From Methylocaldum sp035627495 (GTDB taxonomy: Bacteria > Pseudomonadota > Gammaproteobacteria > Methylococcales > Methylococcaceae): a stretch of 64,000 nt of DNA. The position numbers and the translations under genes were made by a program. Numbering within the stretch: position 1 is the first letter of the stretch; the number at the start of each line of letters is the position of its first letter. The DNA lies in NCBI RefSeq assembly GCF_035627495.1, contig NZ_DASPLO010000158.1, positions 1 through 64,000 of the forward strand, in the 5' to 3' direction. Below are positions 42,953 through 53,500 of the stretch, one piece after another. Under the pieces are notes generated by a model. It ran no database searches and was not told where the DNA came from. It saw only the letters and a list, made by a program, of their open reading frames with translations.

Positions 42953-43972
42953 TTAAAACGTGATCTTCCCGTAAACGGTGGCATAGGGCGAGTTATCCCG
43001 CAGCCGTTTGTAGGTGACTTGCGGATACCAGGTTCCGCTTTTGGTGGGTAAGATCGTCAGCACATCGAACCGCTGACCGGGGGAGACGTCCACGCTGGTC
43101 ACGGTTTTCGGGGTCGGGAGGGCTCGCCCGTCCTGGACGTAAATCGTGAAGGATTTGAGGTTTCCGGCGCTGTCCTTGATGGCGAAGGTGCTGTTGGTGG
43201 AGTGCAGTCCGACGAGCCGCAGCGCCACTTTTTTCGATGTCGCCGCAGTGAGTGATAAAGCCGGTGCGGACGTGGTTTTTCCTTCCTTGCCGTCGATCAG
43301 GAAATACTGCGGATTGTAATCGCCGAATACCGTCGAATCGCCGGTCACCGTGTGATAGGCCGGGTCCACCGTGCCGAGCACGTAGATCTGCGAGTAGTTG
43401 TAGGCGCTGGCCGGATTGGGGGTGATCTGGTTGAGCAGGTTGCCGGCGGCATCTTTGGGCCGAACGACGATCGCGCCGTACATGCCCATTTCCAGATGTT
43501 TCACGGTATGAACATGGCAGTGGTACATGTAGGTGCCTTCATGTCCCGTTTGCGGCGTCCAGGTGTAGGTATCGCCGTTCACCTTGTTGTTGTTGGTTTC
43601 CGGCACGCCGTCTTCGGAGGTGGGCACGTCGGCCCCGTGCAGATGGATGGTATGGCCGTTGTAGGGGGCCGCTTCCTGGGGCGTCATCATGTTGATCATC
43701 AGCGACAGATTGAGCGTATCTCCCGCGCCCAGTTCGATCGCGGGGCCCGGCGACGTTCCGCCGCCCATCATGCCGCCTCCGCCCATTCCACCCATGCCGC
43801 CACAGTCGCCGAAGCCCCAGAAGCGCACCGATTGGCCGCTGAGCGATTTGCTCAGCGAGCTGACGCAAAAGCTGCGATTGATCGTGGCGGCTTCGGCACC
43901 CGTACCGAAACCTAGCAGGTCGACGCCGAGCAGCAAAGCCAGCGCGAGTTTTTCGTAGTTTCCGATCGACAT
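42953..43972 (-). CDS. Two-domain cupredoxin (multicopper oxidase-like) protein with type-1 copper motif
   Basis: A 339-residue exported protein (signal ending GTGAEAA). Domain 1 (about 30-175) carries HTIHLHGAD and TYMYHCHVHTVKHLEMGMYG, the HxH pair plus the HCHxxxH-type segment with a Cys and Met, as found at type-1/trinuclear copper sites. A Met/Gly-rich GGMGGMGGGGMMGGG stretch precedes it and may bind copper or silver. Domain 2 (about 190-335) has a cupredoxin pattern but no histidine cluster. It lies 18 bases after a related protein with the opposite arrangement, suggesting the two work as one complex. Confidence 0.8.
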   Translation of the reverse strand: MSIGNYEKLALALLLGVDLLGFGTGAEAATINRSFCVSSLSKSLSGQSVRFWGFGDCGGMGGMGGGGMMGGGTSPGPAIELGAGDTLNLSLMINMMTPQEAAPYNGHTIHLHGADVPTSEDGVPETNNNKVNGDTYTWTPQTGHEGTYMYHCHVHTVKHLEMGMYGAIVVRPKDAAGNLLNQITPNPASAYNYSQIYVLGTVDPAYHTVTGDSTVFGDYNPQYFLIDGKEGKTTSAPALSLTAATSKKVALRLVGLHSTNSTFAIKDSAGNLKSFTIYVQDGRALPTPKTVTSVDVSPGQRFDVLTILPTKSGTWYPQVTYKRLRDNSPYATVYGKITF

Positions 43973-43990
43973 AAATCTTGGTCTCCGTAA

Positions 43991-44920
43991 TCAGTGCATC
44001 ATGATCATGGTGCTGACGCCGTTGAGATAGACGCCATTTGCCGTTTCCATCTGCGAGGTGTGGTTGTGCATCGGGTAATGCCCCGGCTGATTCAGATAGA
44101 ACAGCACATCCGCAGTGGTCATGGGCGGCACGTTGATGGTGTCGAGCTCCTGATACGGGCTGGACTGACGCACGCCGTTGCTCGTCAAAACCTTGAAGTG
44201 GTTAGCGTGGAAATGCAGGGACTGGCTGTACTGCCCGGCGTTGATGATGCGCACCAAGGCCGTCTCGCCGACCATGCCGTCGATGGTCGTAGCGGCGTCC
44301 ATCATCCCGTCGAATCCGCCGAGGCCGTTGATGAGAAAGTGTGTGGGTTTGTAGACCGCGGTATCGACGGTGCCGCCCAAGCCGGCGACATCGTTCCAGC
44401 GCGGCTTGTCCATGTCGCTGACCACCCAGGTGCGTTCGAAGGTGTAGGCGGGACCTCCGGTCCAGGCACTGTTGCTGCCGTCCGCCGGCCGGACGACAAA
44501 GGCGCCGTACAAGCCCATCTCCCGGTTCACGTTGTTGTTGAGCGTGTCGGAATAAAGATACGTGCCAGCGCTGGGTGCGGTGAATGAATAGATTTTGCTG
44601 CCGCCGGGCGGGATGGCCGAAAGATCGGTGCTGACCCCTTGAATCACCAGGTTATGGTCCAGCGAGTGATTGTTGACGACGGTCAGGTTGACGGTATCGC
44701 CTTCATAGACCGTCAGGGCCGGACCGGGTATCTTCGGACTGGCAGCCTGGTCGCCATAGCCCCAGACGTTGACAACGGCGCCGCCGGCACCATTGATGGG
44801 CCAGGTCCCGGAGGAGACGTACAGTGTGAAGTTTTGGGTTGCCGCTTCAGCCTGCCCGAACAAGGCCGCGAGGCACCAGGGCAAGACATGTCTTAGTTTT
44901 AATGGTTTAGTTTTTTCCAC
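43991..44920 (-). CDS. Two-domain cupredoxin (multicopper oxidase-like) protein, partner
   Basis: A 309-residue exported protein (signal around VLPWCLAALFGQAEA) starting at GTG. Domain 1 (about 30-160) keeps the fold, e.g. DTVNLTVVNNHSLDHNLVIQG and GTYLYSDTLNNNVNREMGLYG, but the HCHxxxH positions are replaced. Domain 2 (about 190-305) has SLHFHANHFKVL and GHYPMHNHTSQMETANGVYL, a second set of copper-type histidines without the Cys. It is first of a two-gene unit. Function is not assigned; copper or manganese oxidation is possible. Confidence 0.78.
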   Translation of the reverse strand: MEKTKPLKLRHVLPWCLAALFGQAEAATQNFTLYVSSGTWPINGAGGAVVNVWGYGDQAASPKIPGPALTVYEGDTVNLTVVNNHSLDHNLVIQGVSTDLSAIPPGGSKIYSFTAPSAGTYLYSDTLNNNVNREMGLYGAFVVRPADGSNSAWTGGPAYTFERTWVVSDMDKPRWNDVAGLGGTVDTAVYKPTHFLINGLGGFDGMMDAATTIDGMVGETALVRIINAGQYSQSLHFHANHFKVLTSNGVRQSSPYQELDTINVPPMTTADVLFYLNQPGHYPMHNHTSQMETANGVYLNGVSTMIMMH

Positions 44921-45182
44921 GTTTTACACTCTTTATGGAGGATTAATAGCCGAGCGATTCATTCCGGGGCTAAAGCCCGGGTTGGATGAATTGCTTGGGA
45001 CGAGCTCTGAGAAGATTCGCGAGGGCGGATCAGGCTGACCTGCGAATGCCGGCGGCTAAAGATGGCAATTTGCAGGCCAGCGGAAGAGGAAAAGTAGATC
45101 AATGGCTTGCGATCTTGTGCCGGTTTCCGGTGCGGGAAATGCCGTGTGTGATGCGGCAAAAAGCTCAGCGCGGGCGTCGGCG

Positions 45183-47537
45183 TTATTCGGCGGAAACTAC
45201 TGTGAGAATTGTCGCCGAAGATTGGCCTTGATCGTCGACAACGCGGACTAGATAACGGCCCGGCCGCCCAGGCCACAGGACCGTATCGCCCTCGCCCACG
45301 TATGCGTCGTCGACGAACCAGAACAAACGATGGCGGCCGCCGGAACCGACGGCGGAGAATTCGATGGCGTTTCCGCCTTCGGCGCGAGTCGGATAGGTCA
45401 TGGCCGGCTGCGGGGAGACGATGGTGGGCGGATGGGCGCCCGAATCGCCACCGGCCAAGTCTTCGCAGGGCCGCTCGAAAGGCGGCGGGGCATCTCTGCG
45501 CACCCCGGCCAGACGGAACAGTTCGAGCACATCTCCATCCCAGAACTCGGCCACACGGGTTTCCCCCCGCTCCTCTTCGCCCCGGCACAGCCGCAGGCCG
45601 CTGGCCGGATCGACGCGGATTTGCCGATGCACCGTACAGGTCTTTACGGGCGAGACGCCGGGGATGATCCAGCCGGACTTGCCATGGGGACACCAGGGTG
45701 AGCGCAGGGCTCCGGAGAGGGGGCAAATCTCCACGCGTTTCAATCCCGGCGGTGGCGTGGGTCGGGCCCCATCCGTCGAACGTTCCAGGCTAACGGCTTC
45801 CAGGATGCCTAACAGCAGAGGCCCGGCCAGCTCCCGTCCGACCAGTTGGCGATTGGGCGTGCCGTCGAAGTTGCCGATCCAAACGCCGGCCAAGAGGTTC
45901 CCCATCAATCCTACCGCCCAAGCATCCTTGAGACCGGAAGAGGTGCCGGTCTTCCAGGCGACGGGCATATCGTAACCGAAGGATCGCACGCCGAAGCTAC
46001 GTTGCGGGCGCGGATTCGCTTCCAGCATCTCCCGGACCAGGAAAGCCGCTTCCGGCGAGAGAAGACGTCGGTTCTCCGGGGTTTTCGGTGCAGACATGCT
46101 CGGAGCTTTTGAAAGATCCGTCGCGCAGTAAGTTTTTTCACAAGCTCTCAGCCAGCGCAGGTCCCGGTATTCGCCGCCATTGGCCAGCAGGCCATACAGG
46201 ACGAGCAATTCTTCCATAGATATTTCGGCCCCACCCACGGCCAGGGTCAGCCCGTAGTAGGATTCCTCTCTCGGCAGGCGCAGTCCCGCCTGGCGCAGAA
46301 ACTGGAACAGGGTCGGCTTTTGCAGCCGGGCCAGCAGGGCGACGGCTGGGATGTTGCGGCTGCGCACTAATGCTTCGGTCGCGGACAGTGGACCGTAATA
46401 ATTGCGCTCGAAGTTCTCCGGCTGGTATTCGCCTATTCGCAGCGGGGCGTCCTTGAGCAGGGTGTCCGGCGTGATCAGGCCCTGATCTAGAGCCAGCCCG
46501 TAGATGAAGGGTTTGAGGGTCGAACCGGGCGATCGCCGGGCTTTGAGGCCGTTGACGAAGCCTTGGATACGGGCGTTCAGATAGTCGGCTGAACCCGCAT
46601 AACCCAGCACCTCCATGGAGGGCGCATGAACCAACATGGCTGTCGCGTTGACGATGCCTTGGGTCCGGTGTTGGCGGATGAAGCTCTTCAACAGATCTTC
46701 CGTCAGACCTTGTACCGTCGGGTCCAGAGTGGAAGGCAAGATTCCTTTGCCAGGGAACAGTTCGTGCAGGCGCTCGGCGAAATGCGGCGCCCTAAGCGGC
46801 AATTCCTCCCGTTGCCGGAACCACAGCCGTTCGATGCCGGGATCGTCGCCGTAAGCGATCCGCCAAGCCTGTTGCAGAGTCTGCCTGCCGTCGGTGGTAA
46901 ACGGCGCGCGCAGTTTGGGATTTTGCGGGATTAGCGCGAGGGCGCGGGCCTCGTCCTGGGAAAGTTCGGCGGCGGGCTTGTGAAAATAGATCCGGGCGGC
47001 GGCGCCGACGCCTTCGATGTTGGCGCCGTAGGGAGCGAGATTTAGATAGGCTTCCAGCAATTCGCGCTTGGAAAAATGCCTCTCCAGCCAGAGGGCGTAG
47101 CCGATCTGCCGGAGCTTTCCGGAAAAGGTGTGGGTCCTGAGGCGCCAGCGCTGACGGGCCAGTTGCATGGTCAGGGTGGAGGCGCCCATCCGTCGATCCC
47201 CGGCAACGAAACTGCGCCAGGCCGCCCGGGCCAGGGCAAAGGGGTTGACGCCGGGGTGGATGCGGAACCAGCGGTCCTCGTAATTCAGCGTCGCTTCCTG
47301 AAGGGCCTCCGGTATCTCCTCGAGCGCAGTCCACAGGCGGTATTTCTCGTCGGAGGTCAAGCTCAGGCGCAGCAGCCGTCCGTTCCGGTCGGTCACCGCG
47401 TAAGACCCGTTCGCCCGGTTAACTAAAAGGGGCGGCGGAACCGACCCTATCAATGCCCACCCGAGTACCAGGAGCAGGCACAGACTCGTCGCGCTCCATC
47501 CGAGTTTGGCTAATCTCGAAAGTTCGGATTTCGGCAG
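45183..47537 (-). CDS. pbpC: Penicillin-binding protein 1C
   Basis: A 784-residue bifunctional peptidoglycan synthase if started at CTG 47537. From that start an N-terminal membrane helix (SATSLCLLLVLGWALIGSV, about 16-34) is included; the only ATG-like alternative, TTG 47453, would cut it off. The GT51 domain has EDRWFRIHPGVN and GASTLTMQLARQ (about 85-135); the transpeptidase has SPGSTLKPFIYG, SRNIPAV and KTGTSSGLKDAW; the BiPBP_C domain ends the protein. E. coli PbpC is about 770 residues. It overlaps the end of the alpha-2-macroglobulin gene region, and that pairing is conserved in Proteobacteria. Confidence 0.92.
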   Translation of the reverse strand: MPKSELSRLAKLGWSATSLCLLLVLGWALIGSVPPPLLVNRANGSYAVTDRNGRLLRLSLTSDEKYRLWTALEEIPEALQEATLNYEDRWFRIHPGVNPFALARAAWRSFVAGDRRMGASTLTMQLARQRWRLRTHTFSGKLRQIGYALWLERHFSKRELLEAYLNLAPYGANIEGVGAAARIYFHKPAAELSQDEARALALIPQNPKLRAPFTTDGRQTLQQAWRIAYGDDPGIERLWFRQREELPLRAPHFAERLHELFPGKGILPSTLDPTVQGLTEDLLKSFIRQHRTQGIVNATAMLVHAPSMEVLGYAGSADYLNARIQGFVNGLKARRSPGSTLKPFIYGLALDQGLITPDTLLKDAPLRIGEYQPENFERNYYGPLSATEALVRSRNIPAVALLARLQKPTLFQFLRQAGLRLPREESYYGLTLAVGGAEISMEELLVLYGLLANGGEYRDLRWLRACEKTYCATDLSKAPSMSAPKTPENRRLLSPEAAFLVREMLEANPRPQRSFGVRSFGYDMPVAWKTGTSSGLKDAWAVGLMGNLLAGVWIGNFDGTPNRQLVGRELAGPLLLGILEAVSLERSTDGARPTPPPGLKRVEICPLSGALRSPWCPHGKSGWIIPGVSPVKTCTVHRQIRVDPASGLRLCRGEEERGETRVAEFWDGDVLELFRLAGVRRDAPPPFERPCEDLAGGDSGAHPPTIVSPQPAMTYPTRAEGGNAIEFSAVGSGGRHRLFWFVDDAYVGEGDTVLWPGRPGRYLVRVVDDQGQSSATILTVVSAE

Positions 47538-47541
47538 GGAT

Positions 47542-50500
47542 TCACTCCTTCACCCGGATGGTTTCCGCTAGGCCGCGATATTGGATGTCCGTGTCGTACA
47601 TGCCTTCGGCGAAGGCCGGAGGCACCGTGTACGTCCCTGAGTTCAGCGGCTTCAGGCGGAACTCGAAATATTTTTCGCTGCCGTCGAGACCGCCAAAGAA
47701 TACCACCCGGTCTTCCTGAACATCGATGTAGTCCGGCTGCCACAAGGGTTTGTCGGCGATGGGCAGGGATTTTCGGGAGCCTAGCCCTTCCTCGCCCAGG
47801 TCTATTTCGAAGCCACCGGGGATCAGCATGACCACCGCGATATCCTTCATGGTACGGTCCGAGTGCAGGGCGAAGCGGATGTGCAGCTTATCCTCCAAAT
47901 CCAACTGTTCGGCCTTTTCGCCTTTTCCGTTCAGCAGCATTCGGTTGATGGTGAGGCCTTGGCTGATGGGCTCGGTTGGTAGCAACCGGTCGTAGCCGCG
48001 CTCCGTCAACTGGTAGTAGAGATTCCAGGTACCGTCACCGCGCATTTCCAGGGGGCGGGCCGAGCGTTCCAGAACCGCCCGCTTGATGGTCTTGCCCTGT
48101 AAATCCAGGGGTAACGGCGGCTGGCCGGCGAGCACGCTGAAGGCTTTGCCGTGGTCTTGGTCGAAGCGTGTCCAGAGGCTTCCCAGGCCGAGCACGGCCA
48201 TAGAGCCCCGGAAGGAGCTGATCCTTTGTTTCACCAGGTCCTGGGCCAATTCCAATAGATAGCGCCCGAATTGCGGGTCCTGGGTGTCTATGAAATCGGG
48301 GGCGTGCTTGTTGATCAGGTAAAGGTATAGGCTCATCGCCTCAGGGTTGTTTTGAATGTTCCAGGGCAGCAGCCCGGTTTTTTTCCACTGGCGCTGGAAT
48401 TCGCCGAAGAAGCGGTCTGCATCGGCATCCAAATGATGCAGCTTATAGGCGGCGCCGAGGAAGAACCGTACCCGGCTGGCCGCCGCTCCGCCTTGGTCCC
48501 ACTGCCGCTCCAGTTCGGCCTCGAAGGCCTTGAGCCGTTCGGCCGCATTTTGGCCGTTACGGGCCAGCAGGTAGAGAGCATAGGCCTGCGCTTCGTGGTC
48601 CGGCCAGGCGTAATGCCGCTCCTGGGAGTATTGATCGGCGTATTTCATGGCCCGCTCGAACATCGCAACGGGCGTCTTGAGGCCCCGCTCCCGGGCTTCC
48701 AGCAGCAGATGGGTGGCGTACATGGAGTAGAACGGGTTGCCGGCGTCGGCGACGGACCAATAGGCGAAACTGCCGTCGTGTTTCTGACGGGTTTGCAGGA
48801 TGTGCAGGGTTCGGTCCAGCAGTTTATCCACATCCCCGGACGATAGGCCCAGTTCCGGGTTCGCGCCCAGCACTACCGACGGGAAGGCCTGGCTGACCAG
48901 TTGTTCGGTGCAGCCGTAGGGATAGTGTTTCAGGAACTCGACGATGCCGCGGAGGTAGGCGGTAGGCGTCATGGCGACCGCCAACTCGGCGTAACGCTGT
49001 TCATCGTATACCGTGCGTGTCAGATCGAGTCCCCGGCTTTTACCGGACCGTTGCTCCTCGATCCGCAGCACGCCGCTTTGCAGGGTAGTGAGCAGGGATT
49101 GAACGGGGCGGATGCTCATTTCCTCGCTATAGCCGGTTTCCCGCCCGTCCCCGGCAACCCGGTAGCGCACCGCGACCGGGCCGAGCTTATCCTTGGCCCG
49201 CGCCTTGAAGCGCACCATCCCGTCCCGAGCGGGTCCCAAGGTCAGGGTTTGCGGATTGGGCGAGAGCAATTCCAGTGAATCGCCGGCAGCGACGGAAACC
49301 TTCAGGGTCTTTTCCCCGCTTTCGCCGGTGGTATCGGCCACCAGGACTCCCATGTCGAACTCGTCTCCCGGCGCTACCGCCAGCGGTTGCTGGGGCTGGA
49401 TCACGAAGGGATTGCGGGCGACGGTACGGGCCGCGGACACGGCGAACTGACTGGTATTGGCGGCCACCGCCAACACCCGGATGGTCCCGTTGAAATAATC
49501 GGGCACCGGCACGGATACTCTATGCTCGCCCCGCGAGGCGTCCAAGATGCCGGACCAGAATGCCAGTGGGGGCTTGTGCTTGCGGGCGAAGGGATTCTTA
49601 TACTTGCCGAAGGTTTCGGCGTCTTCGTCCCCGCCCGGTGCGGACAGTTTCTGCACCAGGGCGTAATCCGGCAGGATCAGGTCCAGAATCTGATGGGTTT
49701 TGAGCTGCAAGGCGCGCTTCCGGAAGAAGTGGTCGAGAGGCGCCGGATTGTGGTAGTGGGCGAACTGGAGAATGCCTTCGTCCACCGCGTAGAGCACCAG
49801 CTTGGTAGCCTCCTTGACTCGGTAACGTACGTCCAGGTTGGTGCCGGGTTGAACCGTTTCCGGTACCTCGAGTTTGACCTCGTTGGTGAAGTCCTGCCGG
49901 GAAATGGCAAAGGGAACCACCCCGTAGCTGAGGGGACTCATATAGATTTCCTTGGAATCCAGGGAGCGGACGAAAGCCACCGACAGATAGGCGTTGCCGC
50001 TGGTTCCCTTGGGCAGGGTGATGCGGTGAGTGGAAGCCGTGGTGCCGGTCTTGATCCATTGGCTGGCGAGGACCCTGTCCTGCTCGATGGTGATGAGCCC
50101 GGCACCCTGATAGGGGGCGACGATTTGCAGTTCGATTTCCTCTCCCGGCCGGTATTCCTTTTTGTTCAGGCTCAGGTTCAGCTCGGCGTTGCGTTCGATG
50201 TTGCGGGACACGTTCCCTTCGCCGGCCACGGTATAGGACACTCGGTTCATTTCCTCGCCGCGTGCGTTCTTGAACACGACGAAGAAACTGCCGGGATTTT
50301 CGGTTGGTAAGGTCAGGCCGGCCCGCCCTTCGGCGAGAGCGATCTGCTCGGTCTTGCGCTGTTCGTCCCGCATAACCGACTGATAAGCGTAGAGGCCGTC
50401 GTTCCGCTTCACCAGAGTGGAGACAAAGCGCGTTTCATGGATTTCGGCGGTGATGGCGTCGGCAGCCTTCGGTTGGAAGTCCGGACCCAAGGCCAGCAAA

Positions 50501-53500
50501 TTCAAACTGCGCCGGGTTCCTTGCGGAATGTAGTCCAGGCTGCCGTCGGCGGCGTAGCCCAGCAGGAAGGGCTGTTTGGAAACTAGGACGGAAGCCACGC
50601 TAACCACGGAACGCCCGGAGCCCTTCTCGAAGCCTTCCCCGGCCAGGGCGATTTCGAATACGGGCTCGCTGATGGCGGCCAGAGGCAGGTCGAAGCCGGC
50701 TTCGCCCTGGACATCGGTGGTCACTTCGCCCAGATCTCTGGGCAGCTCCGGAATATTGGCCGCGACCGTGCCCCGAAACCGGTAGTCCGGAAATCCGGGC
50801 ACCTGGCCGAACCAGGGCCGCACGGTCATTTCCAGTTTGGCGATGTTGCCTGCCGCCGGTGTGCCGAACAGGTTGCGTACCGTGACCTTGGCCTTGGAGT
50901 CTTCGGGAGCTAGCCAGCCCCCGGCCGGCGCTCCGAGGATCTCGGTCTTGACCTGCAGCCGGTCCGGCTGGAATTCCTCCACCCGCACCGTAGTGAGCCC
51001 CAAGGATTTCTTCTGCTTGTCGGCGACGAACAGTTCGACGCGGTAAGTGCCGGTCTTGCCGGCTTCCGGGGTCGTCCAGCTCAGTTCCTCGAAACCTTCG
51101 GTGCCGAAAGCGAGGGTCCGGCTCCAGATTTCCTGATCTTCCGGATCGGTGATCACCGCCTTGAGAGGCAGGCCGGCGGGCAAGGGAGACCAATCTCGTT
51201 TGCGCAGGATCAGCCCAATGTGCACGGTATCCCCCGGCCGATAGATGCCGCGGTCGGAGAACAAATAAGCGTGCAGGGAATCGGCGGTGTCGCGCAGCCC
51301 GTCGATGTCGAAACGGGAGACGTCCAGCAGTCGGTTGTCCCGGGAGAAGGGCAGGAAGGATAGGTCGCCGTCCTTTTCGGCAAGGTAGACCGTGGGCGTC
51401 TTTTCCGCCTTGAAGCCTTCGGCCGAGGGGATGCTCACCCGGCCCTTTTGGTTGGTTTTGCCGGAAAATATCGGCACGCCGTTTTTCCCCAGCAGGGAAA
51501 CCTGCGCCCCGGCCAGCGGCTGGCCGCTGCGGAAAGACATCACGAAGACATCCTGGCGGCCGTCGGAACCGGTCTTGACCAGCAAGCCTATGTCAGTCAA
51601 CAGCACCAGGCGGCGATCCTCGGGCACGGTCGCACCCACTTCCGTCGCGTCCGTCCCGCTTCCGTCCCCGGAGGTCTCCCCGCAGCCGCTTCGTCCGTCT
51701 TCGGCGGGCTCCTCCGCCTTGGGGTTTTCTTCCCAGTCGGCGTTCGACGTATCCTCGGGGGGGCAGGGCTCGGCGGGGACGGATGCGTCGGCCTTTTTTT
51801 CCGATACCGAGAGGAGGAACAGTCCCCGCGGCGAGTAGCCCTTGTTGCGGACGAAGCGGGCGAAATCCACGGCGAAATACTGCCGCTCCATTTCCTTGCC
51901 GGCGGGCAGGATCTCGTCGTAGCCGAGGCGTTCCGCGAAATGTTCGATGGGCACTGTGAACGAGGGTTGCTGGAAGGCACCTCGGGTAAACTGAGCCAGA
52001 TGATGGATGTTATGCGGAAGCACCCGTTGCAGTTCCATGTGAAGCTTGTTCACCCCGCGCACCGCTACGCCGAGTTTCTTCGTTCCGGTCAGGCTTAGGA
52101 GGGCGCCGTTGTGGAGAATCTTGAGCTCCCGCTGATTTTCCCCGAGTTTAATCAGATAACGGGCATCCTTGTCCAGGCGAAAACCGTCCACGCTCTCTAA
52201 CCCCTTGTTGATCTTGACCAGAAGTTGGCGTTTTTCCGGGGCCGAGAAGGTCAAGTAATGAAGAGTCTTGTCCTCGTCGTCGGATTCCCGCGCAGAGACC
52301 GGAATTGCCTTCGAGAGCGTGATGGTGTCCTGACCCGCCTGGTCGGCACTCTGCCACTCCAAGATGTCTTTTTCCGCGCACAGGGCGGGCCGCTCCGGGT
52401 TTTGCTCCCGGCAGTCGGGCAACAAATAGGCTTCGACCGACCTGAACAACGCGGAAGGTTCCTTGAGCGGAACCGTGGTCCGGAGTACGAGTAGACGCTC
52501 GATGTCGCCGTCTTCCTTGATGACATCGCGGGTCGCGAGATCGGTGACCTTCAGATAATCCCGGGCACCCGGAATGGCGAGATTCCGCTCGGATCCCCGT
52601 CCCGCAGGTTCACCGCCCAGGCTGGAAATCACGCCTTTATCCAAGGCAATCTTGACTGCGCCGGGCTCTTCCGGGATCGGGATGGCTACGGTCTTCAAAT
52701 AGGCGAGCCGGGGGTCCTTTTCGTCATAGATCAGTTCGAAGGGTATGGAGCGTACCCGGCTATCGTCGAAGGACTTGGCGGGCTCGACCCGAAGGCGCAC
52801 GGACGTCTTCGCCGCGAGGCTGTCCCGCTGCGGCGGATAGGCGAAGGAGAGGGTGGCCGTGACCCGTTTGATCTTGGGATCGACGGGGTCGCTGTACAGT
52901 TGAATGCCGGCGATGGAGCCCGTCATTTCCGGTGTTTTGATAGTCGTCGAAACCCTAGGCTTTGCAAAGACGAGACGAGGGAACGCCTCGGCGGTGACGG
53001 CGATTTCGTAGGATGTTCCGGGCTTCAGCATTTCCGGACTGGCAGGCGTAAAAAGCAGGTCCGCACCCGCTGCCGAGTCCCCGTAGATCCAGGTTCCGTC
53101 CACGGCGGGGTTGACGGTTACCCCGCTGCCGACCTGCTCTCCGGCCGTGGTCTTTTTCGCCGATTCGGCCAGGTCCCGGCCCTGCAGCCGTACGGCGAAC
53201 TTGCCGTCATTCAAATCTACGCGGATATCGGTGACCGTGGGCGGCTTTTTCACCGGCTCGTCGATCCTGTCCCAGGAACTGCGAATCATCGGGAGTTGGC
53301 AGGCGGCGCCTTTGGCTAGAGTGGTTGACGCCCCGGCGGTACTGCGATCCCTCAGCTGGATGATGCCGGGCTTGATCTCGAAGCGCAGGGTGCCGTCCCG
53401 GTTCGGGCGCACCAGGGGATCGGAGGCGACGGTGATGCGGGAGCCCCGGCCCGCGCGCAGCGGTACCTTTAGGCCTTCTCCCGTCATGACCGTGAAAGAA

